64,000 nt of DNA from Molossus alvarezi (GCA_037176705.1 CM073891.1:93082327-93146326), one strand, 5' to 3'. Positions 45,921 to 57,820 are shown, numbered from the stretch's first letter. Notes: a model not told the origin generated them from the letters alone. Program-made: numbers and translations.

Positions 45921-46138
45921 AAATATGTTTTTATTGATTTATATTTTTTAGAGAGAGAGAGGAAGTGAAAGAGAGATAGAAACATCTATGTGAGAGAGAA
46001 ACATCAATCAACTGCCTCTTGCATGCCCCCTACTGGGAATTGAGCCCTGAACCTGACCAAATTCCCTAACTGGGAATTGAATGGGGACCTCTCAGTCCAT
46101 TGGACGATGCTCAATCCACTGAACCACACCAGCTGGGC
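45921..46138 (-). mobile_element. Ves-type SINE, type A, antisense
   Basis: T-rich tail, 'gagagagaaacatcaatcaa', second B-box-like 'gggaattgagccctgaacc', first B box 'gggaattgaatggggacc', head 'ctgaaccacaccagctgggc'. The flanking duplication (about 45905-45920 and 46141-46156) is diverged. Confidence 0.92.
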
Positions 46139-46156
46139 ACCATCTACTTATTTTTA

Positions 46157-46788
46157 AATTGATTAAACACTTGTCAAGACCTCTGAGACTTGCTCTTAGC
46201 AGGAGTAAGTTTTGAAAGGATAGGTGTCCAGAGTATAGTGGAACAGGCATCTTTGGGCACTGTAGCCATAAAGGCATAGCATTAAAGAGCACCTTTACAA
46301 CATCCATCAGACAGAAAGAACAGAAAAGAGGATACAGAAAGATGTGAATAAAGACTTCAAAGTACATTTTCTATGCTTCAAAATTGGGACATATTTTGTC
46401 ATTGCAAAGATGTTACAGAATCTTTTTAGGGAATGTTTATGGACTCATATCTTCAGTCTGTTTATATGTAGGTCAATGACAGTTGAGTAGTTTGATATAA
46501 CATTGACATGTTTACCTCATATTTGATGTAGCGTTTATCCCATGTTTGAATTGATGAAATTGCCAGATCATAGGAAAAGTACCAGTTTGCTATTTCACAC
46601 AACAAGCTGGCTGCCCAGACTCTGCTGTGTGGGGGAGCCTCCTGACACATCTGTTTCTATCACATAGGTATTCTTGTGCTTGAAGTCAGTTAACACATAC
46701 ATTTATGACTGTATGCGACGTATCCTTTATCAGTAGCATGCATATACAGTATCAGTATCTGAATGAAGAAGACCGAGACAAATGAGTG
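46157..46788. other. Unassigned DNA
   Basis: No gene recognised. A 91-codon minus-strand frame (46092-46367) begins inside the neighbouring SINE head and is an artefact. Confidence 0.5.
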
Positions 46789-46804
46789 CAAAGTTGTTGT
46801 TTTT

Positions 46805-46943
46805 CTTTATTGCTTTAGAGAGAGAGGAAGGGGGAGAGAGAACATCGATTGGCCACCTCCTGAATGTGCTCTGACTGGGAATCAAACTGGCGACCTCTTG
46901 GTGCACGTGTTGATGGTCAACCACTGAGCCACACTGGCTGAAC
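46805..46943 (-). mobile_element. Ves-type SINE, type A, antisense, internally shortened
   Basis: Tail 'tctttattgctttagaga', 'agaacatcgattggccacct', then a deletion that removes the second B-box segment ('cctgaatgtgctctgactgg'), first B box 'gggaatcaaactggcgacc' and head 'ctgagccacactggctgaa'. Duplication CAAAGTTGTTGTTTTT at 46789-46804 and its diverged partner at 46944-46957. Confidence 0.93.
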
Positions 46944-46959
46944 CAAAGTTGATTTTTAA

Positions 46960-47590
46960 TATCATTTATTTATTTTTCACCAAAATAACTTTTTCTCCTT
47001 CATGCTCTGCAGAAAGTTAGAAATATGGCCTCTGGGCCAAATGAAAGGCAAAGAGATGCTACAAGTTTGTCTCATTTCTTTCCTCACAGTGTGGCTAAAA
47101 GGAGACTGAACCCATATCAACTGCTGCCAGGAGTGTCTCGGGCAAAACCATTTCAGTGAAAGCATGCTCAGGCGCATGCGCATGGGCATGCGCAGTGACG
47201 CTCAGCACAGTCATGGCCCTGGCCTTCTCAGTGCAGAGTAAAACCAGAGCAATAACGTCACCGTGTCACATTCAGACTATGTGCTGTACTGAGCTGGACC
47301 AGCACCAGTTGGTTTCCTCCCAGCATCACAAGAAATCAATAAAGCCATGACTTTGTTGGAGGGGAGAGTACTTATTATGATTCAATAATGATGTTAAGTT
47401 CGTGTAAATTATGAAGCTTTTTACTATTTGAATTGTAGCATACAGTCAAAGGGTAGAAGAAGAAGGTTTCCCACCCTCTTTTCCTGAAGACAGACTCTTA
47501 TCTGCACAGTAGATAGGCGAGAAAAGGATGCTCTGAATCACTGGAAGAGAATGGAATACTCTGAAGAAATGTGTTAATCCGTGGACACTT
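46960..47590. other. Unassigned DNA with a CpG-rich patch
   Basis: Unlike its AT-rich neighbours, 47085-47300 is GC- and CpG-richer. It contains GCGCATGCGCATGGGCATGCGC (described as its own site), 'aataacgtcaccgtgtcac' and an AATAAA at 47338. No open frame longer than 70 codons and no recognised repeat. Confidence 0.5.
47171..47194. promoter_or_regulatory. Paired NRF1-like palindromic motifs
   Basis: GCGCATGCGC at 47172-47181 matches the core of the NRF1 consensus, and a second GCATGCGCA follows 4 bases later. The match is to sequence only. No TSS, TATA box or CpG island of typical length is visible. Confidence 0.35.
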
Positions 47591-48087
47591 TCTAAAGTAT
47601 CTCTGTAACTGTTATTGTTTACAAACTTAAGACAAAAACGCCTAAAATGCACTCTGCTCAGCCTGGGTATGCAATTTTCAGAAGCAGTGGGAGTTTCCTT
47701 TCAGGGTGGAGCCCTAAATCAACAGACAAAATGTTATTCAAAAAACAAGGACAGCAAAGGGCTGTCAGCTGTACAAGCAAAACTTCAGGACAATAAAGCT
47801 GCCAGGCAATGGGCCGATGAATCTTTATTTAGAAAATACCCTCTGGGAACCCTTATTAAGTGTGTATAATTCTCAAGATACTGTAACCTCATAGACACTA
47901 CCACATGGTCTCAAAACCTGATCCCATAGATTGCCACTCTATCCAGACATGAATTTATCAGCCCAATTTCATGAGTCCACTAGAAGATAAATGTCTCCTC
48001 TTTGTTCACTTGTCTACCTTTCTATGGCACTTTTTTGGCTGCTTAGCAGAGCTGTGTCAAATTTTATTGCTAATATTTTTTTTTTTA
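47591..48087. other. Unassigned DNA with an 84-codon frame
   Basis: 47615-47869 is open for 84 codons on the plus strand (MFTNLRQKRLKC ... GTLIKCV), K/Q/S-rich. I recognise no domain. An old unrecognised repeat or a chance frame is more likely than a gene. Confidence 0.4.
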
Positions 48088-48236
48088 TTTACTATGTAAT
48101 GTGTCGCTCTAAAGAGTTTACATTCATTACTTGATTAATTGTCATAATAATCTTATTAGACAGATATGGTTGCTAAGTTCATTTTATAGTGAAGGATGGT
48201 GAACAGTAGACTGAATAATTTGCCGACATCACACAT
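48088..48236 (+). mobile_element. MIR element
   Basis: 'tttactatgtaatgtgtc', 'gagtttacattcattac', 'attgtcataataatcttatt', 'ttcattttatagtgaaggat' and 'taatttgccgacatcacaca' follow the MIR consensus order through the lower half of the element. Confidence 0.8.
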
Positions 48237-48299
48237 ATTTATATGTGTCAATCTGATACCATTGTAATTAACCCAGTTATTAATAACAGGAAAGAAGCA

Positions 48300-49270
48300 A
48301 AGGGAAGGCCAAATATAATAGGCATGTCATTTGTACAGCTTTGCCAGGAAGCTGTAGTTTAACACTCCCCAGGGAAGCCCCTAGTCTATTCCCCACAGAT
48401 CACTGGAGAAAGGGACTAGAGAAGGGAAGAGTAGAAGCATGCCCAGTAAAGTCTGGGTGACATAGGGAAGGAACTTGCTTGTCAGTCATACCTACAAGGT
48501 CATTAGCCAGAGTAGGCATTGCCACTACAAGCATGGGAAGATTTGAGATATTTAATTTCCTAAGCAATGAAATTTGCTATCTCGCATTCTTGGCCCACTT
48601 GGTTGCTCCTAGAGTGTGCTTCTAGGCTCCCTGCATTCACCTGAATGGCTCATGAACATGTTGACCCCACACACAATGGACAAATGGGCTGCAACCAGAC
48701 TAATGCCAAACCTGACCCAATTCCAATGTGAAACAGAAACTTTGTACAATGGCTTTGTTTTAGATCTGCTGAATCCCCAGCTACACATCTTCCAGGACTG
48801 GATTAAGAGAAATGGGACTTTGGAAACTTAAGAGATGTGATTCCATGCAAATAAAAATCACTCATCCTCCCATGAGAGTCCCAAAAAAGTCTTTTTCTCG
48901 AGATAGCATAAGGACCCAACCTACAGCACCTAGTGAGGAAGGGAACACCCCACTTCCACTGATAACAAATCTGGGTAAAGAACCAAGCATTATTTTATCT
49001 AAATTACCATGCTTTGCTGCCTCTTTGGTACCAGCCCATGATGAATCAAAAACAAGTGAAAAGTTGGAATATTAGTATAGTATATTCTAAGATCCCTACT
49101 GAATATGAATATTATTTATTTATCAATAATAGACTCAAAAGACATGTCTAACAGAGACTCATGCCTAAAAAGGAGTAAATACTGTATTTCTCAGAGATAA
49201 AGACATTGCTACATGTTTTCTCAATAAGGATGAAAATAGAATAGTTCTCAAAAATTAGTTTGAATGAAAA
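48300..49270. other. Unassigned DNA with two unrecognised frames
   Basis: 48616-48831 (71 codons) and 48812-49075 (87 codons), both on the plus strand, overlap in different frames in DNA less AT-rich than usual. Text such as TPHTMDKWAATRLMPNLTQF and LHIFQDWIKRNG looks protein-like, and the overlap would fit one coding stretch with a frameshift. I do not recognise a family. It could be a decayed retrocopy, a retroviral fragment or chance. Confidence 0.35.
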
Positions 49271-49274
49271 AAGA

Positions 49275-49383
49275 GCCCTGCCCGGTTTGGCTCAGCAGTT
49301 GGAGCGCCGGCCTGTGGACCAGAGAGTCCCGGGTTCGGTTCCCGCTAGGGGCACATACCAAAAAAAAAAAAAAAAAAAAAAAA
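49275..49383 (+). mobile_element. Head-only Ves SINE
   Basis: Complete head GCCCTGCCCGGTTTGGCTCAG, B box GGGTTCGGTTCCCGC, ending GGGGCACATACC, then directly about 25 A. No SINE body. Same architecture and breakpoint as 27182-27289 and 36350-36505. The target-site duplication is A-rich (AAAAAAGA) and merges with the tail. Confidence 0.94.
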
Positions 49384-49701
49384 GAATAGGTTTCCAGTTC
49401 AGCATGTAAGAATCTTGGAAGTCAATTCTATCCTAACAAGTAAAAAGCTGAACAAACTGAAAAATTAGCAGTTCTTTTTAGATGTGTAAGAAAAGTGAAA
49501 TCACAGGGCAACTTTTATTCCCAAAATTGGAGAAACCCATAGGTGAACACACAGAATCACAACTTAGTGGACCAGAAACCTGTAAGCAGGAACTGTGCCA
49601 AGATGGGGATGGGAGAGGTGTAATTAATGAATTGCTGGAGGCTCAGTGTGGATATCTCTGAGATTTAAAACTCCAGGGCACCCAGGCATAGGAGGCTCCC
49701 A
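49384..49701. other. Unassigned DNA
   Basis: No gene or repeat recognised. Confidence 0.5.
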
Positions 49702-49720
49702 CACTTTTTGTTAGGCTTTT

Positions 49721-49986
49721 GTTGTTGTTGTTGTTGTTCATCTTCACTCAATGATACTTTTTCCACTGATTTTTTTAGAGTGGAAGAGAGTGAGAGTGGG
49801 GAAAAAGAGAGTAAAACACATCGATGTGGGAGGAACACATTGAATGGTTGCCTCTGTATGCTCCTGAACAGGCTGGGAATTGAACCTGCAACCCAGGTCC
49901 ATGTCTTTGCCCTTGACCAGGAATTGTACCTGCCACCCTTCAGTGTGTGAGTTGACATTCTAACCACTGAGCAGCACCAGACAGGG
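49721..49986 (-). mobile_element. Ves-type SINE variant with two B-box-like segments, antisense
   Basis: (GTT)n tail, 'catcttcactcaatgatact', 'cacatcgatgtgggaggaac', second B-box-like 'gggaattgaacctgcaaccc', first B box 'aggaattgtacctgccaccc', head 'ctgagcagcaccagacaggg'. Duplication 49702-49720 and 49987-50003. Resembles the 7379-7647 copy. Confidence 0.9.
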
Positions 49987-50003
49987 CACTTCTGTTAGTT
50001 TTA

Positions 50004-50480
50004 CCTCCAGGATCTTTCCTTGATCTTCATGGGGAATACAGAGAAAGATTCCCTTGTACTTCTGGCAAGAAGAGGGGGAAATGAACATCTTTAAATATAC
50101 CAGAACATACGATTCTTAACAAGATCTGACCCCAGGAGAAACTATTTTAACCAGAGCATAAGCTACTGGAGTATCATCATAGCCTAGCTAAAGTTGGAAA
50201 TGGTAAATACCCAACTCTAGCCAGCTCTAGCCTTCCTGTCCCACCTAGCCTATGGGGCAGTGCACTGATAAGCACCTGTGAAGTTTAAGGTCCTGAAGCA
50301 TAGGCTGACTAAAAGGCTGAGACCCAATCATAGGACTGTGGAATAATTCTCCTCCCCCACATCATTAAAGCTATTTACTTACAGCTGTTCTTTGTGTTCA
50401 TTGCAACATGCCCATGTATCAAGAGAAAAATGATAAGACACATTAAAAAGCAAAAATAGAGTTTGAAGAGACAGAGTAAT
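50004..50480. other. Unassigned DNA
   Basis: No gene or repeat recognised. Confidence 0.5.
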
Positions 50481-50683
50481 GCCAAGCCTGTGTGGCTCAG
50501 TGGCTGAGCATCGACCCATGCTCCAAGAGGTCGCTGGATTGAATCCTGGTCAGGGCACATGCCCGGGTTGTGTACCCAATCCCTGGTGGGGAACATGCAG
50601 GAGGTGGCCAGTCAATGTTCTCTCTCATTCATGTTTCTATCTCTCTCTCCCTATCCCTCCCTCTCTCTCTAAAAATCAGTAAA
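50481..50683 (+). mobile_element. Ves-type SINE, type A, full length
   Basis: 'gccaagcctgtgtggctcag' head, 'ttgaatcctggtcagggcac' B-box region, second B-box-like 'tgtacccaatccctggtg', 'tcaatgttctctctcattc', 'ctaaaaatcagtaaag' end. Possible duplication AGAGTAATGC / AGAGATAATTGC. It lies just upstream of the 5' end of the next L1. Confidence 0.93.
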
Positions 50684-51526
50684 GAGATAATTGCAATAAT
50701 AGCAGTGGAATGAATGGAAGCTACACAGATCATCTCCCAGGACAAAACTAGAATTACAACTAAAATAAAAACAAATTGTCAGAAAAAAAGCAACAGAAAA
50801 GCAGCTGTAGAGGACCCATATAACCAGGAACAGGTAAAAAAAAAAGACACTGAAGAGAGCCTGGTAGGATCTGCGGAGGTGTGAGAGGGTGGGAGCCCAT
50901 GAACTGCAGCTGTTACAGATGTGAGCAAATCCCTCAGGGTTAAAATCCCAAGCTGGCTCCACAGCAGAGAGGGTCTGGATAGAGAAATAAATAGGCTGCA
51001 GCCACCCACCTTGGGCTCCAGCAGAGGAAGGGCTGACTAGACATGAACTATGTGGAGACATGAGAGCTTGGAGAGCTGGGAGGACATTGGGAGTTTTGTG
51101 CTGAATCACTCTCTCACAGGACAGTAGATATATTACTCAAAGAGCCCCTTCCCAGAGCCCCAGAGAGAATCAATAGCCTCTCCCTCAGAGATTTAACACC
51201 ACCCAACTAGGCCAGAGAAATGCAAATTGAGGCTTATTAACAACCAACATCTGCTCCATCCTCTGGAAATTCTCTTACACCTGAGAAATTTTTTTTATTC
51301 AGCTAAGGGTTAAAACCCACTGCTTATCAAGCAACTAAGACTAATAACCTCCAGGAAAAAAACTAGAGGATAACTGAACCTTTCCTGGGCTTGTAAATCT
51401 ACCCAGAAAAGTAAGACTTTACAGTGGTGTTTAAGATGGGTCCTCCCACACTCATCCAAACCCCGTAGAAAGAGCCACAAACAGTGGAACACCAACACCC
51501 AAAGGGGAAATTTTGCAGGCTCCAAA

Positions 51527-52424
51527 AATGGTGAAAGAAAAAAACAAATCTCAAATGAAAGAACAAGAGAACTCTACTGAAGATGAGATAAATTAAATGC
51601 AGTTAAGCAAGTTATCAGAGGTAGAGTTCAGAATGATGATAATGAGGAAGCTCAACAGCATGAGTAAAGAGCTCAACACCATGAGTAAAGATACAGAAAC
51701 ATTGAAAACCAACCAAGTGGAAATGAAGAATGACATAGTAGAAATAAAGAAAACATTGGAAGGAATAACCAGCAGAGTGAAGGAAGTTGAGAACTGAATC
51801 AGTGAATTAGGAGACAGGGTAGAAAAAAATCACCCAATTAGAAAACCAAAAGGAAAAAACATTTAAAAAACAGGAAGACAGCTTAAGATAACTGTGGGAC
51901 AACTAAAAATGTAACAACATTCTCATCATAGGAGTTCCAGAAGAAGAAGAAAATGAGCAAGTTTTAGAGCATATATTTGAAGAAATAGTGACAGAAAACT
52001 TTCTTAACTCGGTGAAGGAAAAAGGTATTTAAATTCAAGAAGCACCGAGAGCCCCAAGTAAGAAAAATCCAAACAGGCACACACTAAAACACATAATAAT
52101 TAAAATGCCAAAAATTAAAGACAAAGAGAGAATTCTAAAGGCAGCAAGAGATAAGCAACAAGTTACATACAAAGGAACCCCCATAAGGCTCTCAGCTGAC
52201 TTCTCAACAGAAACACTATAGGCCAGAAGGAAATGGCATGAAGTAATGAAGGTCATGAAAAACAAGGATCTGAATCCAAGACTAGTCTATCCAGCAAGGC
52301 TATCATTCAAAATAGAAGGTGAAATAAAGAGCTTCCCAGAAAAAAAAAAAAAAAAAAAAAAAGGCTAAGGGAATATATTAGCACCAAACCAGAACTGCAA
52401 GAAATGTTAAAAGGACAGGTGTAA
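51527..52424 (+). pseudogene. L1 ORF1, broken
   Basis: The frame from ATG 51527 (MVKEKNKSQMKEQENS) meets an in-frame TAA at 51593, directly followed by the open stretch 51597-51797 (MQLSKLSEVEFRMMIMRKLN; coiled-coil-like NTMSKDTETLKTNQVEMKND). Later parts encode the RNA-binding domain in shifting frames. The C-terminal phrase at about 52281-52310 ('ccaagactagtctatccagc') corresponds to PRLVYPARL, and a 24-base A run (52339-52362) breaks the end. In a working L1 this protein binds the element's RNA. Confidence 0.85.
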
Positions 52425-52469
52425 TTAGTAGAAGAAATAGGAAGAAAAATATAACCACAATAAAAAAGA

Positions 52470-55400
52470 ATGGCAATAAATAAGTACATATCAAAAATAA
52501 CCTTAAAGGTAAATAGATTGACTGCTCAGATCAAAAGACAAAGAGTTGGTGATTGGATAAGAAAGCATGACTCATAAATATGCTGTTTACAAGAGACCAA
52601 CATCACAACAAAAGACTCACATAGGTTGAAAGTAAAGGGATAAAAAAATTTTTTCCAAGCAAATAAAAAAGAAAGTTTGGGTAGCAATACTCATATATAA
52701 CAAAATGAATTTCAAAATGAAGGCCATAACTAGAGAAAAAGAAAGCTACTATGTAATATTGAAAGGATCTATCCAACAGGAAGATATAACCTTGGAAAAC
52801 AGGTGCACCCAATATAGGAGCACCAAAGTATATTAAAAACTACTGGAGGACTTCAAAGGAGAAACTGACAGCAATACAATTATAGCAGGAGACTTCAACA
52901 CCCCACTGACATCACTGAAAAAATCCTCTAGATAAAAATGAACCAGGAAACAGAGACTCTAAATGAAGCACAGGGCCAAATGGAACTTAATAAATATCTA
53001 CACAGAATTAGATCCCAAAACTACAGAATTCATATTCTTCTAAAGTGCACATGGGACATTCTCAAAGATAGACCACATCTTAGGACACAAACTAAGTCTC
53101 TACAGGTTCAAGAAGATCGAAATAATATCAAGCATCTTCTCAGATCACAATGGCATAAAACTAGAAATCAATTACAACAAAAACATGCAAAGACATTCAA
53201 AGACATGAAAGTTAAATAGCATGTTATTAAACAATGAATGGGTTACCAAGGAGATCAAGAAATAAATTTAAAACTCCCTGGAAACCAATGAAAATGAACA
53301 CACAACAACACAAAATATATGGGACACAGTAAAAGCAGTCCTGAGGAGAAAATTCATAGCACTACAGGCCTACCTTAAGAAACAAGAAAAATTTCTAATT
53401 GTCTATCTAATTTCACAACTTAAAGAACTAGAAAACAAACAAAAAGAAAAACCCAGAGCAAATAGAAGGAAGGAAATAGTAAAGATCAGAGCAGAAATAA
53501 ATGACATAGAGACCAAAAAAAAAAAAAATTCAAAAGATCAATGAAACAAAGATCTGGTTCTTTGAAAAGATAAACAAGATTGATGGACCCTTAGCTAGAC
53601 TCACCAAGAAACAAACAGAGAGGACCCAAATACACAGAATCAGAAATGAAAGAGGAGAAGTAACAGCTGACACCACAGAAATACAAAGGATTATGAATAA
53701 ATACTATGAAAAATTGTACAGTAACAAATTGGACAATCTAAGTGAAATGGACAAATTTCTAGAAACACCTGGTCTCCAAAAACTGAACCAGAAAAAGAGA
53801 AAACTTGAATACACCAATAACAACTAAGAAAATTGAAGGTGTAATCAAAACTTTTTCAGCAAACAAAAGCTCAGGCCTGGACAGTTTCATGGGAGAGTTT
53901 TACCAAACATTCAAAGAAGAACTACTACCCATTCTCCTCAAACTATTTAAAAAAATTAAAGAAGAAGAAAGACTTCCAAACTCATTTTATGAGGCCAGCA
54001 TAATTCTAATTCCAAAACTAGATAAAGACACTACAAAGAAAGAAAAGTACAGGCCAATATCCCTGATGTTGATGAACACAGATGCCAGAATCCTTAACAA
54101 AATATTAGCAAATCAATTTAACAATAAATTTCAAAATTTATTCACCAAGACCAAGTGGAATTCATCCCAGGGATGCAAGGATAGTACAATATTCACTAAT
54201 CTATAAATGTGATACATCATATAAACAAAATAAAAGATAAAAACCATATAATCGTATCAATAGATGCTGAAAGACCATTCGACAATATCTAGAACCCGTT
54301 TTTGATAAACAATGGGTGTTTTTGATAAAAACACTTAGCAATGTGGGAATATAAGGATCGTATCTCAAAATAATAAAAGCTATATATGAAAACTCTACAG
54401 CCAACAATCATACTCAATGGGCAAAAACTAAAAGCATTTCCCTTAAGAAGAGGAACAAGACAGGGATGCGCACCTTCACCACTCTTGTTTAACATAGTAC
54501 CAGAAGTCTTAGCCACAGCAATTAGAAATGAAGAAAAAATAAAAGGTATCTAAACTGGAAAGGAGGAAATGAAACTGTCATTATTCACAGATGAGATGAT
54601 ATTGAACATAGAAAACTCTAAAGAGTTAATAAAAAAAATCTACTAGATTTAATAAACGAATTTGGCAAGGTAACGGGATTCAAAATTGACATCAAGTAAT
54701 CGACAACATTCTTATACACCAATAATGAACTCACACAAAGCGAAACTAAAAAAATAATCCCATTTACCATGGTGGCAAAAAAATTAAGATACCTAGAAAT
54801 AAACTTAACCAAAGAGGTAAAGGACCTATTTGCAGAAAACTACAAGACATTGAAAAAAGAAACAGAGGAAGATATAAAAAAGTGAGAGCACATATCTTGT
54901 TCATGGATTGGAAGAATTAATATTAAAATGTCCATACTACCCAAAACCATCTATATATTCAATGCAATCCTCATCAAAATACCAATGACATATATCACAA
55001 CACTAGAATAAATACTTCAGAAGTTCATATGAAACAAAAAAGACCCCAAATAGCCACAGCAATCTTGCAAAAGGACAAAGTAGAAGGGATCACAATACTG
55101 GATATCAGGTTATACTACAAAGCCATTGTAATCAAAACAGCCTCGTACTGGCACATGGCATATAGATCAATGGAACAAAACAGAACAGAGAACCCAGAAA
55201 TTGACCCAAGACATTATGCTTAATTAATATTTGACAAAGGTGGCAAGAGCATACAGCCTCTTCAATAAATGATGTTGGGAAAATCGGACAGCTACCTGCA
55301 AAAAAAAATGAAGCTAGACCAACAACTTACACCATACACAAGAATAAACTCAAAGTGGATAAAGACTTAAATGTGACTTGTGAATCCATAAAAAATCCTA

Positions 55401-56530
55401 GAAGAAAATGTAAGCAACGATTATTTTTTATCTTCACCTGAGGACATTTTTCCATTTTTTGTTCAGAGAGAGAAAGAGAGAGAGAGAGACATCGACATGA
55501 AAGGGACACATCGAGTGGCTGCCACTAACACAACCCAGCCACGGCCAGGGACAGACTGCAACCGAGGTACGTTCCCTTAGCGGGAACTAAACCCGGGTCT
55601 CGCTGGACCACAGGTTGACGCTCCAACCGCTAAACCAAACTGGCCAGGGCTAGGCAACAAAATTTCAGACATCATATGCAGCATAATTTTCACTGATACA
55701 ATGCCTAAGTCAAGAGGAACAAAGGAAAAAATGAACACATGGGACTACATCAAACTCAAAAGCTTCTTCACAGCAAAAGAACAACCACCAAAATGGAAAG
55801 GCAACCCACTATATGGCAAAGAACAATTGCCAATGATACATTAGATAAAGCGTCAATTTCCAGACTGTATAGAGTGCTCATACAACTCAACAAAAGGAAG
55901 ATAAAGAACCCAATTAAAAAATGGGCAGAGGATCTAAATAGACACCTCTCCAAACAGGACATACAAGTGGCCAAGAGACATATAAAAAAAATGCTCATTG
56001 TCACTAACCATCAGAAAGATGCAAATTAAAACAATGATGAGGTATTGCCTCACACATGTCAGAATGGCTACCATCAACAAATCATCAAACAACAAATGCT
56101 GGTGAGAGTGTGGAGACAAGGGGACTCTAGTACACTGTTGGTGGGAATGCAGACTGATGCAGCCACTATGAAAAACAATATGGTGTTTCCTCAAAAAATT
56201 TAAAATTGATTTGCCATTTGACCCAGTGATGCTACTTCTAGAAATATATCCTAAGAAGCCTGAAACACCAATCAGAAAGAATATATATACATAGCCACAC
56301 TATTTACAATCACTAGGATCTGGAAACAGCCCAAGTGTCCATCAGTAGATTAATGGATAAAAAAGCTGTGGTGCATTTACACACTGGAATATTATGTAGC
56401 TGTAAAAAAGAAAGATCTTGTATCTTTTGAGACAACATGGGGGGAACTAGAGAGCATTATGCTAAGAGAAATAAGCCAATCAGAGAAAGAAATATACCAC
56501 ATGATCTCACTTATTTGTGGAATACAATGA
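52470..56530 (+). pseudogene. L1 ORF2, broken
   Basis: Start chosen at ATG 52470 (MAINKYISKITLKVNRLT, matching the usual N-terminus). Endonuclease: 'gcaggagacttcaacacccc' keeps AGDFNTP at about 52885-52904. RT: 53805-54206 encodes [20 protein letters not shown] and [18 protein letters not shown]; the catalytic FADD box is changed to FTDE at 54584-54595, losing the second aspartate. C-terminal: 55739-56029 encodes [19 protein letters not shown]. The stop TGA is at 56528-56530. Frames are interrupted many times and by the SINE at 55425. Inactive. Confidence 0.88.
55425..55650 (-). mobile_element. Ves-type SINE, type B, antisense, in L1 ORF2
   Basis: 'tatcttcacctgaggacatt' end, GA body, 'acatcgacatgaaagggaca', 'ggccagggacagactgcaac', B box 'gggaactaaacccgggtctc', head 'taaaccaaactggccagggc'. 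The L1 phrase TAAGCAACGATTAT / TAGGCAACAAAATT is duplicated on the two sides (55411-55424, 55651-55664). Confidence 0.95.
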
Positions 56531-57412
56531 ACAAAATAAGCTGATGAACAAAAGAGACCCAGAGACATAGAAAGGAGTATGATTCAGACTGACAGACCTC
56601 AGAAGAGAGGGGTGGGGGGATGTGAGACAAACCGAAGAACTTATATGGATATAAGTGTAACTAATGGACATAGACAGCAATGCTGGGGGGTAGGGGGGAG
56701 GGATAGGGAGGAGGGTATGTAGGGGGAGAAAAGGAGAAACATCTGTAAAAAAACTAAATGAAAATTGAAAGGAAAAAAAGGAATTGAATAAATGAAGAGA
56801 AAAAAAATCAATAAAGAAAAAAAAAGAGTGGTTATCAGAACCAAACTGAAATATGGCTAGAATATTGAAATTATCAGACCAGGATTTTAAAACAACTATG
56901 ATTAATATGCTAAGGTCTCTAATAGATAAATTACACAGCATGCAAGAACAGACAGATAATCTAAACACAAAGATGGAAATTCTAAGGAAAAAAATAAAAA
57001 AGAATGGCTAAAAACAAAAAATGTTATAACAGAAATAAAGAATAACTTTAATTAGCTTATTAGACTATACATGACTGAGGAAAAAATGTCTGACTTTGAG
57101 GATATCTGAATAGATAACACCCACATTAAATACAAACAAAGGCTAAAAAAAACCCAGAATATTCGAGAACTGTGGGACAATTACAAAAGAAGAGACAAAG
57201 AAGAAGAATACCAGAAGAAAGAAAGTAATAAAAGAAATATTTGAAAAAAGTATTACTATTGCCTCAAAATAATGTCAAAAACAGATATAGGAGGCCCAGA
57301 GAAAACTAAGTAGAATGAATACGGAAGCAAACAAATCAACAATCAGCCACTACATGTAGACATGTCATTTTCAAAGAAACTGGAGGGGAAACTAGAGGGT
57401 TACTTATAGAAT

Positions 57413-57562
57413 AGGGCACGTACTTCCATTGCAGTCTGTCCCTGGCCCTGGTTGGGTTGTGTGGGTGGCAACTACTCCATGTGTCCCTTTTATGTCGATG
57501 TTCCTCTCTCTGTCTCTTTCTCTCTCTCCCTCCCACTCTATCTGAACAACAACAACAAAAAA
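57413..57562 (+). mobile_element. 5'-truncated Ves SINE, type B
   Basis: Begins in the middle at 'agggcacgtacttccattgc', continues 'cagtctgtccctggccctgg', 'catgtgtcccttttatgtcg', CT body and 'ctatctgaac(aac)n' tail. The tRNA head is absent, the reverse of the head-only copies. Confidence 0.9.
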
Positions 57563-57588
57563 ATACATTAATAAAAAATGAATAAGGA

Positions 57589-57820
57589 TCCCTGACCGGT
57601 TTGGCTCAGCAGTTAGAGCGTCAGCCTACAGTCCAGAGAGACCTAGGTTCGGCTCCCACTAAGAGCACGTACCTCGGTTGCAGTTTGTCCCCAGTCCTGC
57701 TTGGGTTGTGCGGGAGGCAGCCACTCAATGTGTCCCTTTCATGTGGATGTTTGTCCTTCTCTCTCCCTCCCACTCTATCTGAACAAAGGTGGAAAAATGT
57801 CCTCGGATGAGTGTTAAAAA
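57589..57820 (+). mobile_element. Ves-type SINE, type B, full length
   Basis: 'tccctgaccggtttggctca' head, B box GGTTCGGCTCCC, 'ggttgcagtttgtccccagt', 'cactcaatgtgtccctttca', 'aatgtcctcggatgagtgtt' end. Exact 16-base duplication AAAAAATGAATAAGGA at 57573-57588 and 57821-57836. Confidence 0.96.

Larger units (their letters stand above)
50700..56826 (+). mobile_element. Near full-length older L1, sense
   Basis: Order on the plus strand: 5'UTR (about 50700-51526), ORF1 remnant, ORF2 remnant with a SINE at 55425-55650, 3'UTR with a G-rich stretch (56600-56730), and A-rich tail ending about 56826. Many stops and frameshifts indicate an older and inactive copy. I could not find its target-site duplication; the left edge is uncertain by some tens of bases because it follows a SINE. 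Confidence 0.88.

Noticed and set aside
46985..47015. Pyrimidine tract plus CAG as a 3' splice site opening an exon
   Set aside because: No supported reading frame or matching donor; such motifs are common by chance.
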